Below, piece by piece: positions 16,950-24,892 of a stretch of DNA of 64,000 bases. The stretch is from positions 1 through 64,000 of the forward strand of contig NZ_JAHRXF010000016.1 of NCBI RefSeq assembly GCF_019104725.1, given 5' to 3'. Source of the DNA: Streptomyces corallincola. GTDB taxonomy: Bacteria > Actinomycetota > Actinomycetes > Streptomycetales > Streptomycetaceae. Made by a program: the position numbers and the translations under genes. The notes beneath the pieces were generated by a model. It was not told the origin of the DNA. It did no database searches and saw nothing but the letters and a program-made list of their open reading frames with translations. Within the stretch, counting starts at the first letter, position 1. Every line of letters starts with the position of its first letter.

Positions 16950-19124
16950 TCAGCCTGTCGGGGTGCCGTGGTCGGGTGGGGCCAGGTCCGCCGGGCCCAG
17001 GTCGGAAAGCCCCATGTGCGGGGAGCCCGTGTGCGGGGAGCTCATGTGCGGGGAGCCCGTGTGGTGGGCGCCCAGTTCGTAGCGGTCGAGGGCGTCGAGC
17101 CGCAGCGAGCCGGTGTCGGTGAAGGACTGGTGGGCCGTGGTGGGGACGGAACCGGTGTCCACCCGCTCGGCCGCCTCCTCGAACTCCAGGCTCTGCTGGG
17201 CCTCCGCCAGTCCGACACCGCGCTGGAACGCGGCCATCAGCTGCGGGTCGTGGCCCACCGGGGAGTCGTTCTCCTGGCGCGGTGCCGGGCCGCCCCGCAA
17301 CTGGGGCACGATGTGCTCCTGGGCGCGTCGGCGCGGGAGTTGGGGCCGGCTCATGGTGCCGCGCACCACCTCGGCGGCACGGGGAGTGGGCACGGCGCCC
17401 GTGTGCGACTCCACCACCGGCCGGTGTTCCGGTGCGATACCGGGTACGGCCTCGGCCGGGTTGCCCCGCTGGCGCGAGCCCCGTACGGGCAGCGGCGGGG
17501 GTGCCCCGTCCCGCTCGGGCTCCGACGGTACGCGGCGTCTACGGCCGCCCCCGGCGGCTCCCGTGGCTGTGGCGTCGTACGACGTGATGAGCGGCGGGGT
17601 CGGGGGGAGGGCGGGGGCGACGGGTGCCGTGGGCACGGCGGGCGCGGCTGACCCCGTAGGAGCGGCAGGTGCTGTGTGTGCGTCACCCATGTGGTCCGGC
17701 ACCACAGGAACCGGCCCGGTACGGGCGCGGTCCACATGTGCGGGCACCACGCCCCCAGGCACCACACCCCCGGGCACCACACCTCCGGGCACGGCACCGC
17801 CGGACACCACACCGCCCGGCGCCCCGGCCTCCGGCACGCCTTGGAGCGGACCGTCCGGCAGCGGGGGCACCGCGGCCGGTGCGTCCGGCATCCCGAGATC
17901 CCCCGTCGCCCCCTGCGAGGCGGCCCCCAACAGCGCCTGCGGGATGACCAGTACGGCCTGGACACCGCCGTAGATGTTGCCCTGGAGGCGGACGCCGATG
18001 CCGTGGCGGCGGGCGAGCTGGGAGACGACGTAGAGGCCGATGCGCCCGTCGGCCAGCAGGCTGGCGACGTTGACCTGGTCGGGGTCGGCGAGCAGGGCGT
18101 TCATCCGCTCCTGTTCCCCGGTCGGCATGCCGAGCCCCCGGTCCTCGACCTCGACGGCGAGCCCGGAGGTGACGAGGTTGGCGCGGAGCAGCACCTCGGT
18201 GTGCGGCGCGGAGAACACCGTGGCGTTCTCGACCAGTTCGGCCAGCAGGTGGATGACGTCCGCGACGGCGTGGCCGCGCAGGTCACCGTCCACCGGCGGG
18301 ACGAGCTTGACCCTCGAATACTGCTCGACCTCCGCGATGGCGGAACGCAGCACCTCGGTCATGCTCACCGGGTTGCTCCACTGCCGCCGGGAGACGGCGC
18401 CGCCGAGCACGGCGAGGTTCTCGGCGTGCCGCCGGATGCGGGTGGCCAGGTGATCGACGTGGAAGAGGCCCTTGAGGAGATCGGGGTCCTCGATCTCGTT
18501 CTCCAGGTCGTCCAGGATCGAGATCTCACGGTGCACCAGGGACTGAAGGCGCCGCGCGAGGTTGACGAAGACCTCCAGTTTCTGTTCGCTGCCCGCCTGG
18601 CTGGAGAGCTGCGCGGCCTGGACGACGGCGGCGACGGCGCGGTCGTGGGCGCGTGCGAGGTCGGCGGCGAGGAGTTCGAACTCGTCGGCGTCGGCGGGCG
18701 GTTTGCCGCGCGAGCCGCGCTGCGGGGGTGCCTCGCCCCGGCGCAGCGCCTCGACCAGCGCGTGCAGGTCGGCCTCGCCGCGCGCGGCGGTGCGGCGGAG
18801 CGCGTCGATCCGGTCGCTGACGGCGCGGGCGGCCCGGTCGGCGGCGACGGCGGCGATCAGGATGCCCGCGACGGCGACCGCGACGGCCCCGGCGAGCACC
18901 GCCCACAGCACGGGTCCGGTACGGGCGCCCGCCGACCGGACGCTGAACAGCACGGCCGCGCTGCCGCTGAGCGCGACGGCGAGCGGCGGGAGCACGGCGA
19001 GCCGCATGAGCTGGGGCCGTATCAGCGCCTCGGGCAGTGCGGGAGCGGGGCGGGTCACCGGCCGCCCGTGCCGACCGCCCTCGCGGCGGTCGGCACGGGC
19101 GGCCGGTGCACGGAGGTGGGACAT
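16950..19124 (-). CDS. cvnA: Conservon membrane histidine-kinase-like sensor (CvnA) with long repetitive tail
   Basis: The 724-residue protein begins with an Arg/Pro-rich leader and has two membrane segments around residues 40-65 and 75-100. A coiled-coil and HATPase region follows (LLAELVENATVFSAPHTEVLL and GLGMPTGEQERMN are the ATP-lid region). A long Pro/Gly/Ala-rich C-terminal tail of roughly 320 residues includes five-residue arrays (VVPGG units and SPHMG/SPHTG units). The start ATG follows GAGG at six bases. A 24-base perfect inverted repeat lies within the first twenty-odd codons. The tail is likely disordered and variable between strains. Confidence 0.9.
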   Translation of the reverse strand: MSHLRAPAARADRREGGRHGRPVTRPAPALPEALIRPQLMRLAVLPPLAVALSGSAAVLFSVRSAGARTGPVLWAVLAGAVAVAVAGILIAAVAADRAARAVSDRIDALRRTAARGEADLHALVEALRRGEAPPQRGSRGKPPADADEFELLAADLARAHDRAVAAVVQAAQLSSQAGSEQKLEVFVNLARRLQSLVHREISILDDLENEIEDPDLLKGLFHVDHLATRIRRHAENLAVLGGAVSRRQWSNPVSMTEVLRSAIAEVEQYSRVKLVPPVDGDLRGHAVADVIHLLAELVENATVFSAPHTEVLLRANLVTSGLAVEVEDRGLGMPTGEQERMNALLADPDQVNVASLLADGRIGLYVVSQLARRHGIGVRLQGNIYGGVQAVLVIPQALLGAASQGATGDLGMPDAPAAVPPLPDGPLQGVPEAGAPGGVVSGGAVPGGVVPGGVVPGGVVPAHVDRARTGPVPVVPDHMGDAHTAPAAPTGSAAPAVPTAPVAPALPPTPPLITSYDATATGAAGGGRRRRVPSEPERDGAPPPLPVRGSRQRGNPAEAVPGIAPEHRPVVESHTGAVPTPRAAEVVRGTMSRPQLPRRRAQEHIVPQLRGGPAPRQENDSPVGHDPQLMAAFQRGVGLAEAQQSLEFEEAAERVDTGSVPTTAHQSFTDTGSLRLDALDRYELGAHHTGSPHMSSPHTGSPHMGLSDLGPADLAPPDHGTPTG
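17011..17080. repeat. 15-bp repeat units in the 3' end of cvnA
   Basis: Four degenerate 15-base units such as CCCATGTGCGGGGAG and CCCGTGTGCGGGGAG encode GSPHM/SSPHT pentapeptides on the minus strand. They share unit length, core and reading phase with the array at 2930-3095. Confidence 0.75.
17745..17830. repeat. 15-bp repeats encoding VVPGG in cvnA
   Basis: About five imperfect copies of a 15-base unit (GGGCACCACACCCCC-like) encode GGVVP or GGAVP pentapeptides within the CvnA tail. This is a second array in the same gene with a different sequence from the GSPHM units. Confidence 0.75.
19056..19108 (-). promoter_or_regulatory. 24-bp perfect inverted repeat at the start of cvnA
   Basis: Two 24-base arms separated by 5 bases lie 16 to 68 bases downstream of the cvnA start codon, inside the coding sequence. 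In mRNA this would be an exceptionally stable stem-loop next to the ribosome-binding site. Its function is unknown. Confidence 0.65.
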
Positions 19125-19582
19125 CTGCTTCCTCGTACTGGTCCGTCGGGCCTGGGTCCTCGCGGTGCCGGACGGGCGTGGGCAGCGGAAATGAGCCCCC
19201 GCGACGCCTGGCGGACACTGACAGTAGTCGGCTGCGCACGGCGTCCGGTGCGCAGTTCACAAACTCCCCCGCCCAGGGTCCCGCTCTGGTATGAGCCGTC
19301 GTACGACAGACCGATAACCGCGCCGCAACGCCGAGCGGAAGCGGGCTTCGAACGGTCGGATTCGGTCAGGAACGGTGATCGGACATGACGATGGCCGGTA
19401 CGCACGAGTGTGCGTACCGGCCATCGGAGCAAACCCAGCAAACTCAGCGAACCCGGCGGCTCGGTGCCGGACCCGGCCGACACCGGACCCCAGCCGAGAC
19501 CGCCCGGCCGACACCGGCCCCGCCGACACCGGACTCCAGCGTCTCCGGGCTCCGGCGTCTCCGTACCCAGCCGTCTCCGGAC
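19125..19582. other. Upstream region of cvnA and end of metallohydrolase gene
   Basis: No gene is supported in these 458 bases. The part near 19240-19330 is comparatively AT-rich and is the likely cvnA promoter zone. A near-perfect hairpin lies at 19391-19424. The stretch 19460-19580 is built of degenerate short repeats with GCCGACACCGG and GTCTCCG. Confidence 0.6.
19391..19424 (-). terminator. Hairpin terminator after the metallohydrolase gene
   Basis: Fifteen-base perfect arms (ATGGCCGGTACGCAC and its complement) with a 4-base loop, about 160 bases past the metallohydrolase stop codon. It could work in either direction. Confidence 0.55.
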
Positions 19583-20815
19583 TCAGCCGTCCGACGCGAG
19601 ATCCAGCTCCGCCTGCGCCGCCGGAGCGGCACCCGCGGCCGTCCCCGTCCCGGACGCCGCTCCCGGCTTCCGGCGCCACGGAGCCGTCACCGGGTCCGCG
19701 GCCACACGCCACCACCGCTCGGCCGGGATCTCCCCGCCGGGCTCGAAGGGCTGGCCGGGCCGGGGCAGCGCGACGGTCTGCCCGGCGTCCTCGGCGGCGT
19801 CGGCGGTCCACTCGCCGGGCTCGGCCCAGGCGTGCATGGCCAGGTTGAAGGTGCCCCAGTGGATCGGGAGCAGCACCCCGTGCGGGGCGCCGCCCTGGAG
19901 GTCCAGGTGGGCGCGGACACCCTCCTCGGGGGTCATGTGGATGTCGGGCCACAGCTCGCCGTACGCGCCGATCTGGATCATGGTGGCGTCGAACGGGCCG
20001 TGCTCGGCGCCGATGCCCTTGAAGCCCTCGAAGTAGCCGGTGTCGCCGCTGTGGTAGATCCGGTGCCGGTCGCCCGCGACGGTCCAGGAGGCCCACAGGG
20101 TCTGCTGGGCGTTGCGCAGGCCGCGCCCGCAGAAGTGGCGGGCCGGGGTGGCGGTCAGCGTGAGGCCGCCGACCTTGGTGGCCTCCTGCCAGTCGAGTTC
20201 GCGCAGCCGGTCGGCGGACACGCCCCAGTGTTCCAGGTGCGCGCCCACGCCCAGCGGCACCGCGAACACGGTCTCGGTCCCGGCCAGCGCCTTGATGGTG
20301 GGCATGTCCAGGTGGTCGTAGTGGTCGTGGGAGATGACGACCACGTCCACCGGGCCGAGCGCGGTCAGCGGGACGGGCACCGGGTGCAGCCGCTTGGGTC
20401 CCGCGAAGGAGAACGGGGAGCAGCGCTCGCCCCAGACCGGGTCGAACAGCACCCGGTGGCCGTCAATCTCGGCGAGCACGCTGGAGTGGCCGAGCCAGGT
20501 CACCCGGAGTCCGGTGGCGGGCGGCCGGGCGATGTCGGCGAGGGTGGTGGGGTACACCGGGACCGTGCCGCTCGGGGAGCGCAGCGGGCGGGTGTCCTTG
20601 TCGAAGAATGCCTTGGCGAGTTCCAGCGAGGAGGCGTCCGGGCGGCTGCCGCCCCTGCCTCCGGGGTTCTGGAAGACACCGTCCTTGAAATGGGGCGAGC
20701 GCCGGATACGGGCGAGTCGCTCACCGCGCGGTTCCGCGCCGAAGGCTTCGGGTCGCAGCGAGCCGAGCCCGAAACGCTGGGAACGCAGACCGGTCACGGT
20801 ACCTCCAGATGACAT
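19583..20815 (-). CDS. MBL-fold metallohydrolase, NAPE-PLD-like
   Basis: The 410-residue protein has the metallo-beta-lactamase zinc motif SHDHYDHLD (HxHxDH) around residue 165. It also has YHSGDTGYF and LPIHWGTFNLAMHAW at the remaining metal ligands, in the pattern of N-acyl-phosphatidylethanolamine phospholipase D. It probably hydrolyses a phosphodiester lipid or related compound; the substrate is unproven. The ATG after GGAGGA (MSSGGTVTG) is preferred over two upstream methionines. It is divergent from the Leu/Glu dehydrogenase gene. Confidence 0.85.
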   Translation of the reverse strand: MSSGGTVTGLRSQRFGLGSLRPEAFGAEPRGERLARIRRSPHFKDGVFQNPGGRGGSRPDASSLELAKAFFDKDTRPLRSPSGTVPVYPTTLADIARPPATGLRVTWLGHSSVLAEIDGHRVLFDPVWGERCSPFSFAGPKRLHPVPVPLTALGPVDVVVISHDHYDHLDMPTIKALAGTETVFAVPLGVGAHLEHWGVSADRLRELDWQEATKVGGLTLTATPARHFCGRGLRNAQQTLWASWTVAGDRHRIYHSGDTGYFEGFKGIGAEHGPFDATMIQIGAYGELWPDIHMTPEEGVRAHLDLQGGAPHGVLLPIHWGTFNLAMHAWAEPGEWTADAAEDAGQTVALPRPGQPFEPGGEIPAERWWRVAADPVTAPWRRKPGAASGTGTAAGAAPAAQAELDLASDG

Positions 20816-21003
20816 CGGTGAGTCCTCCATTATGGTCGCCCCGCGCAACCGTTCGGTGGGGCGGGGTATTCCCCGGCGGGGGCGCGCCGAGCGCGTTGAC
20901 AGCCTCCGCGACGGCTTCCGATACTGGCCCGCGCCCCGGCCGCCCGCCCGGCCCCGCGCTCGCCACCAGGCCCTTTCACCGTCTCCCCGTACCCGGAGCC
21001 CTC

Positions 21004-22182
21004 ATGACCACCCCGCTCATCTCGCTCGTCTGGACCGACCACGTCACCGGCCGCCGGGGCTTCCTCGTCGTGGACCGGCTGGTACGGGGCGTGTCCAGCG
21101 GCGGACTGCGGATGCGGCCGGGCTGCACGCTGGAGGAAGTGGCCGGACTGGCGCGCGGGATGACGATGAAGGAGGCACTGCACTACGACCCGGCGGCCCG
21201 GTACGTCCCGCTCGGCGGCGCCAAGGGCGGCATCGACTGCGACCCGCGCGACCCGGAGGCGTACGGACTGCTGGTCCGCTACCTGCGCGCGATGCGGCCG
21301 TACGTCGAGAGCTGCTGGACCACCGGTGAGGACCTGGGGCTGACCCAGGATCTGGTGGACCGGGCGGCGGCCGAGGCGGGGCTCGTGTCGTCGGTGCAGG
21401 CGGTGTATCCGCTGCTGGACGACGAGTCGGCGGCCCGGCGACGGCTCGCGGACGCGTTCGCCGCCGAGGTGGACGGCATCGGCCTGGACGAACTGGCGGG
21501 CGGCTGCGGGGTGGCGGAGTCGGTTCTGACGGCGCTGGACCGGGCGGCGGTACCGCACCGGGGCACGCGGGTTGCGCTTCAGGGCTTCGGCACGATGGGC
21601 GGGGCGACGGCGCGGTTCCTGGCGCGGGCGGGTCTGTCGGTGGTCGCGGTGGCCGATGTGAAGGGCACCATCGCCCACCCGGACGGCCTGGACGTGGAGG
21701 CGCTGCTCGCGGCGCGGGACGCGTTCGGCACGGTGGACCGCGCGGCGCTGCGGCCCGACGACCGTGAACTGCCGGGCGACGCCTGGCTGTCGGCGGACGC
21801 GGAGGTACTGGTCCCGGCCGCGGTGTCGTACGCGGTCGGCGCGGCGGAGGCCGGTCTGATCACCGCCCGCTGGGTGGTGGAGGCCGCCAACATGCCCGTA
21901 CTGCCGGAGGCGGAGGCCGCGCTGACGGCGCGCGGGGTGACGGTGCTCCCGGACGTGGTGGTCAACTCCGCCACCAACGCCTGGTGGTGGTGGACGCTGT
22001 TCGGGGACATCGGCCCGGCCCCGGAGGAGGCGTTCGCACACATCCGCCGGGCGATGCGGGCCCTGGTCGGCCTGGTCCTGGACCGCGCGGACCGGGACGC
22101 CACCACCCCGCGCGCGGCCGCCCACGCGGTGGCGGCGGACCGCCTGCCGGTGATCGGGGAACGCTTCGGGTGGTACCGCTGA
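21004..22182 (+). CDS. Glu/Leu/Phe/Val-type amino acid dehydrogenase
   Basis: This 392-residue oxidoreductase deaminates an amino acid with NAD(P)+. ALHYDPAARYVPLGGAKGGIDCDP contains the family GGAKGG substrate-lysine loop, and VALQGFGTMGGATARFLA is the nucleotide-binding GxGxxG region. ATNAWWWWTLFG near residue 325 is unusual in having four consecutive tryptophans. The start follows GGAG at seven bases. It is distant enough from the classic GDH that leucine/valine dehydrogenase or another Glu family member are equally possible. Confidence 0.85.
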   Translation: MTTPLISLVWTDHVTGRRGFLVVDRLVRGVSSGGLRMRPGCTLEEVAGLARGMTMKEALHYDPAARYVPLGGAKGGIDCDPRDPEAYGLLVRYLRAMRPYVESCWTTGEDLGLTQDLVDRAAAEAGLVSSVQAVYPLLDDESAARRRLADAFAAEVDGIGLDELAGGCGVAESVLTALDRAAVPHRGTRVALQGFGTMGGATARFLARAGLSVVAVADVKGTIAHPDGLDVEALLAARDAFGTVDRAALRPDDRELPGDAWLSADAEVLVPAAVSYAVGAAEAGLITARWVVEAANMPVLPEAEAALTARGVTVLPDVVVNSATNAWWWWTLFGDIGPAPEEAFAHIRRAMRALVGLVLDRADRDATTPRAAAHAVAADRLPVIGERFGWYR

Positions 22183-22220
22183 GGGCCGCGCGGCCACCCC
22201 GCAGTCACTCCGCCCCGCGC

Positions 22221-22257
22221 GGGCCGGGTCGGGGCCCGACCGACCCCGGCCCGGCCC
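22221..22257. terminator. Convergent hairpin terminator
   Basis: Fourteen-base GC stem with one U-G wobble and a 9-base loop, between the ends of the dehydrogenase (+) and the SGNH hydrolase (-). Confidence 0.65.
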
Positions 22258-22281
22258 GCCCGCGAGCCACTTCGACCGGAC

Positions 22282-23100
22282 TCACGCCACGGAGGCGATA
22301 CGCATCCGGATGTCCTCGGGGGACAGCGCGCCCTTCGCGGTGACCGTGTCGCCGGAGGACTCACCGCGCAGGCGGCGGCCGATCCACGGCACCAGGTACT
22401 CGCGGGCCCACTGCACATCGTCGCGGCGGACCTCCAGGGTGCCGCGCGGCGGGAGCATCGGCCAGGGCTGCTCGGGGTCGGCGGGTACGGGGAGGCCGAG
22501 CACCTGGGCGGCGCGCAGGCCGACACGGGTGTGGCCCTCGGGCGAGAGGTGGAGCCGGTCACCGTCCCAGGCCCTGCGGTCCTGTATGGACCGCAGCGAC
22601 CACAGGTCGAGCACGGGGCAGCCGTACCGGTCGGCCACGGCGCGCACATGCCCGTTGTACGTGGCGATCTTGCCGCGCAGGTGCTTGAGGACGGGAACAC
22701 CACGGGTGTCGAAGCCGGTGGTGACCAGGACGGTGCCCGCGACGGCGGAGAGCCGGGCCACGGCCCGCTCGAACCGCTCGGCCACCTCGTCCGGATCGGT
22801 GCCGGGCCGGATGATGTCGTTGCCACCGGCGCAGAAGGAGACCAGGTCGGGGGCGAGTGCGACGGCCTGGTCGAGCTGGTCGGCCATGATCTGGTCGAGC
22901 AGCTTCCCGCGCACGGCGAGGTTGCTGTAGGTGAAGTCGCCCTCGGGGCGGAGGTCCGCGAGCAGGACCGCGAGGCGGTCCGCCCAGCCCACGAACGCCC
23001 CGTCGGGGCCGGGGTCACCGACGCCCTCGGTGAAGCTGTCCCCCACCGCCACGTACGACCCGATCATCGCTCTGCTGTCACTCTTCGAATCGTCTGCCAC
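22282..23100 (-). CDS. SGNH/GDSL-family hydrolase
   Basis: A 272-residue SGNH hydrolase. Block I is VAVGDSFTEGVGDP near residue 17 (catalytic Ser), block III is FCAGGNDII, and block V is DRLHLSPEGH with the catalytic Asp/His. It has no signal peptide, so it is cytoplasmic; it probably hydrolyses acyl or acetyl esters. The frame opens with GTG. A downstream ATG (MIGSYVAVGDS) would start the fold directly, and neither has a strong ribosome-binding site. It is read toward the dehydrogenase gene. Confidence 0.87.
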   Translation of the reverse strand: MADDSKSDSRAMIGSYVAVGDSFTEGVGDPGPDGAFVGWADRLAVLLADLRPEGDFTYSNLAVRGKLLDQIMADQLDQAVALAPDLVSFCAGGNDIIRPGTDPDEVAERFERAVARLSAVAGTVLVTTGFDTRGVPVLKHLRGKIATYNGHVRAVADRYGCPVLDLWSLRSIQDRRAWDGDRLHLSPEGHTRVGLRAAQVLGLPVPADPEQPWPMLPPRGTLEVRRDDVQWAREYLVPWIGRRLRGESSGDTVTAKGALSPEDIRMRIASVA

Positions 23101-23359
23101 GTCGCGCCATGATTCACCTCGCGGTGTGACCTACGCGACCGTAGGAAAGGGTTGACGAACGGTGACATGAGACACCCTTAAATATTCTGTCAACTCCGGA
23201 ATACACCCACCGGTCAACATGTTGATCCGCCGACCCGCGTTGATCCACTGTTGATCCATCGACTCATGCCGCTCATGACATGAGTCGCGTTGAGCGGCAT
23301 TGAGCGGCATAAAGGCCGGACCCCGGTGACCGGGGTCCGGCGTCAATGGTTGACGGTTC
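23101..23359. promoter_or_regulatory. SGNH-gene upstream region with repeated GTTGATCC and nested inverted repeats
   Basis: The region is unusually AT-rich for this genome. It holds the 12-base palindrome TCAACATGTTGA at about 23214-23225, three GTTGATCC copies (about 23221, 23239 and 23250), and a nested inverted repeat ATGCCGCTCA / TGAGCGGCAT with an inner CTCATG / CATGAG. TGAGCGGCAT is also duplicated in tandem. These could be operator sites for the SGNH gene or sites for a nucleoid protein; no known consensus is matched. Confidence 0.45.
23315..23341 (-). terminator. Terminator after the M23 peptidase gene
   Basis: Twelve-base perfect arms (GCCGGACCCCGG and complement) with a 3-base loop, beginning about 20 bases beyond the peptidase stop codon. 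Confidence 0.75.
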
Positions 23360-24292
23360 CTAGAGACCGACCCCGTGCGCCCGCAGATACGTGACCGGGT
23401 CCATGTCGGAGCCGTACCCGGCCGCGGTGCGGATCTCGAAGTGCAGATGCGGGCCGGTGACATTGCCGGTCGCGCCGGACAGCCCGAGCCGCTCCCCCTC
23501 GGTCACCGACTCCCCCACCACGACGGACAACTGGGACAGGTGCGCGTACTGCGCGTACCGCCCGTCGTGCAGCCGGACGACGACCTGATTGCCGTACGCG
23601 CCGCCCCACCCGGCGGAGACGACGGTTCCGGCGGCGACGGAGCGCACGGTCGTACCGGTGGGGACGACGAAGTCGATGCCGGTGTGATAGCCGCTGGACC
23701 ACATGCCGCCCGGCACGTGATAGCCGGTGCCGATGGTCGCGCCGACGACGGGCAGCGCGTACCCGGTGGCCGTACTCGGCGCGGTGGGCGCGGACTTCGG
23801 CGCGGCGGAGGGGCGTTCGGGCGCGGGGCGCGAGGGGCGCGAGGGGCGCGGCGGAGTGGCGGGCCGGGCGGGCGCGGGGGCGGAGCGGCCGTCGAGGGCG
23901 AGCTTGAGGCCGGGGTGGATCAGCGAGGGGTCGCCGCCCACGGCCTGGCGGTTGTCGTCGTAGATGCGCTGCCAGCCGCCGTCCACGGCGTGCTCTTCGG
24001 CGATCTTCGCCAGCCAGTCGCCGGACCGGACGGTGTAGGTGCGCGTGCCCTGCGGCCGGTGGTCGGGGGTCTGCCGCTCGGCGGACACGGTGGGGGCGGA
24101 GGGCGCGGCGGAAGGGGCGGAGGGCGCGGGCGCCGTGGCGGGCCGGGCGGCGGCCGGATGGCCGGGGGCCGCGTGGGCGCCGGTGGCGCCGATGAGCGGC
24201 AGGGCGAGGGCGGCCCCGCCGGTTCCGGCGACGGCGATGGAGCGGCCGAGTCGGTGGGGCTTGGGACGTCTGTGCTTACCCGAGGCGGGCAT
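23360..24292 (-). CDS. Secreted LysM + M23 peptidoglycan endopeptidase
   Basis: The 310-residue exported hydrolase has an Arg-rich N-terminus with a hydrophobic segment and AHAAP-type cleavage near residue 42. A LysM domain (YTVRSGDWLAKIAEEHAV, about residues 88-135) binds the wall. A Pro/Ala/Ser linker follows, then an M23 domain (about 190-305) with zinc motifs GYHTGIDF and GPHLHFEI. It cleaves peptide cross-links in peptidoglycan, for example during growth or germination. The start follows GAGG at nine bases. The long leader upstream carries a c-di-AMP riboswitch, so its expression is likely limited by that nucleotide. Confidence 0.92.
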   Translation of the reverse strand: MPASGKHRRPKPHRLGRSIAVAGTGGAALALPLIGATGAHAAPGHPAAARPATAPAPSAPSAAPSAPTVSAERQTPDHRPQGTRTYTVRSGDWLAKIAEEHAVDGGWQRIYDDNRQAVGGDPSLIHPGLKLALDGRSAPAPARPATPPRPSRPSRPAPERPSAAPKSAPTAPSTATGYALPVVGATIGTGYHVPGGMWSSGYHTGIDFVVPTGTTVRSVAAGTVVSAGWGGAYGNQVVVRLHDGRYAQYAHLSQLSVVVGESVTEGERLGLSGATGNVTGPHLHFEIRTAAGYGSDMDPVTYLRAHGVGL

Positions 24293-24307
24293 GGCGCTGT
24301 TCCTCTC

Positions 24308-24520
24308 CGGCGCCTGCGAGGTGAGCTGTCGGGTTCGGGCTGGAGTTGCCCGGCCGCTTGCGCGGCTGCACCCCAAGCCTGTCGCGGAGACCGTGACGGG
24401 CGTTGATGCCGGTGGGTCCCCCGCTCCTGCCGGGCACGGGTCATGGGTGTGGGAGGTCCGGTCGGCGGCAGGATTCGGCGTTCCGTCCGGATCTGCGGTG
24501 AACGTAAGCGGCGAGGACAC
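24308..24520 (-). ncRNA. c-di-AMP riboswitch (ydaO/yuaA type) in leader of the M23 peptidase
   Basis: The minus-strand leader shows the ordered conserved blocks of the ydaO element: GCCGAAUCCUGCCG, then GCAGGAGCGGGGGACCCA, then UUGGGGUG with a CCGCGCAAGCGG helix. These are followed by GGGCAACUCCAGCCCGAA and, last, CCGACAGCUCACCUCGCAGG. The order, spacing and position just before a wall-hydrolase gene match the actinobacterial riboswitches known ahead of resuscitation-promoting factors and LysM/M23 hydrolases. High c-di-AMP is expected to switch the gene off. Boundaries are estimated by eye. Confidence 0.85.
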
Positions 24521-24892
24521 GGCCCGACAAGCAAACGGTTCCTCCGCCCGCGCGCCCCGAAGATCCACCAGCCCGTTTCATGGTCACGTTGGGTGAGACG
24601 GAGAGGATCACGGTCCCCAACTCCCCAGGAAACATCGCCTATTACGTGTCCCTGACACGCGACGCAGGGTCAGAATATGACACTCCTCACGCATGGGGAC
24701 TTCATGTCACCCCATTACCGGGCGAGTTGACAGAGAAAGCCCCATTGCCTACAGAAGGCCCACAGCGCACGGAAGCGGACAAGTGTCCCGCCTGCGACGG
24801 TGTCCGGGCCGCTCCCGGACCCGGCGTCGTATCGTCGTCGCCATGACCGCCCGCGAGCCGCGCGGGCGGGGCCGGCCCGAAGGAGAGCCCCC
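24521..24892. other. Divergent intergenic region
   Basis: This is the promoter region for the riboswitch-peptidase transcript on one side and the tyrosine phosphatase on the other. It is AT-richer than the genes. It contains the perfect inverted repeat CGTGTC-CCT-GACACG near 24645 and a TTGACA-like hexamer at about 24727. I see no supported coding sequence; an 88-codon plus-strand frame lacks a ribosome-binding site. Confidence 0.5.

Noticed and set aside
24580..24846. 88-codon plus-strand gene beside the riboswitch
   Set aside because: It has no ribosome-binding site and no recognised homology; the region fits a divergent promoter.
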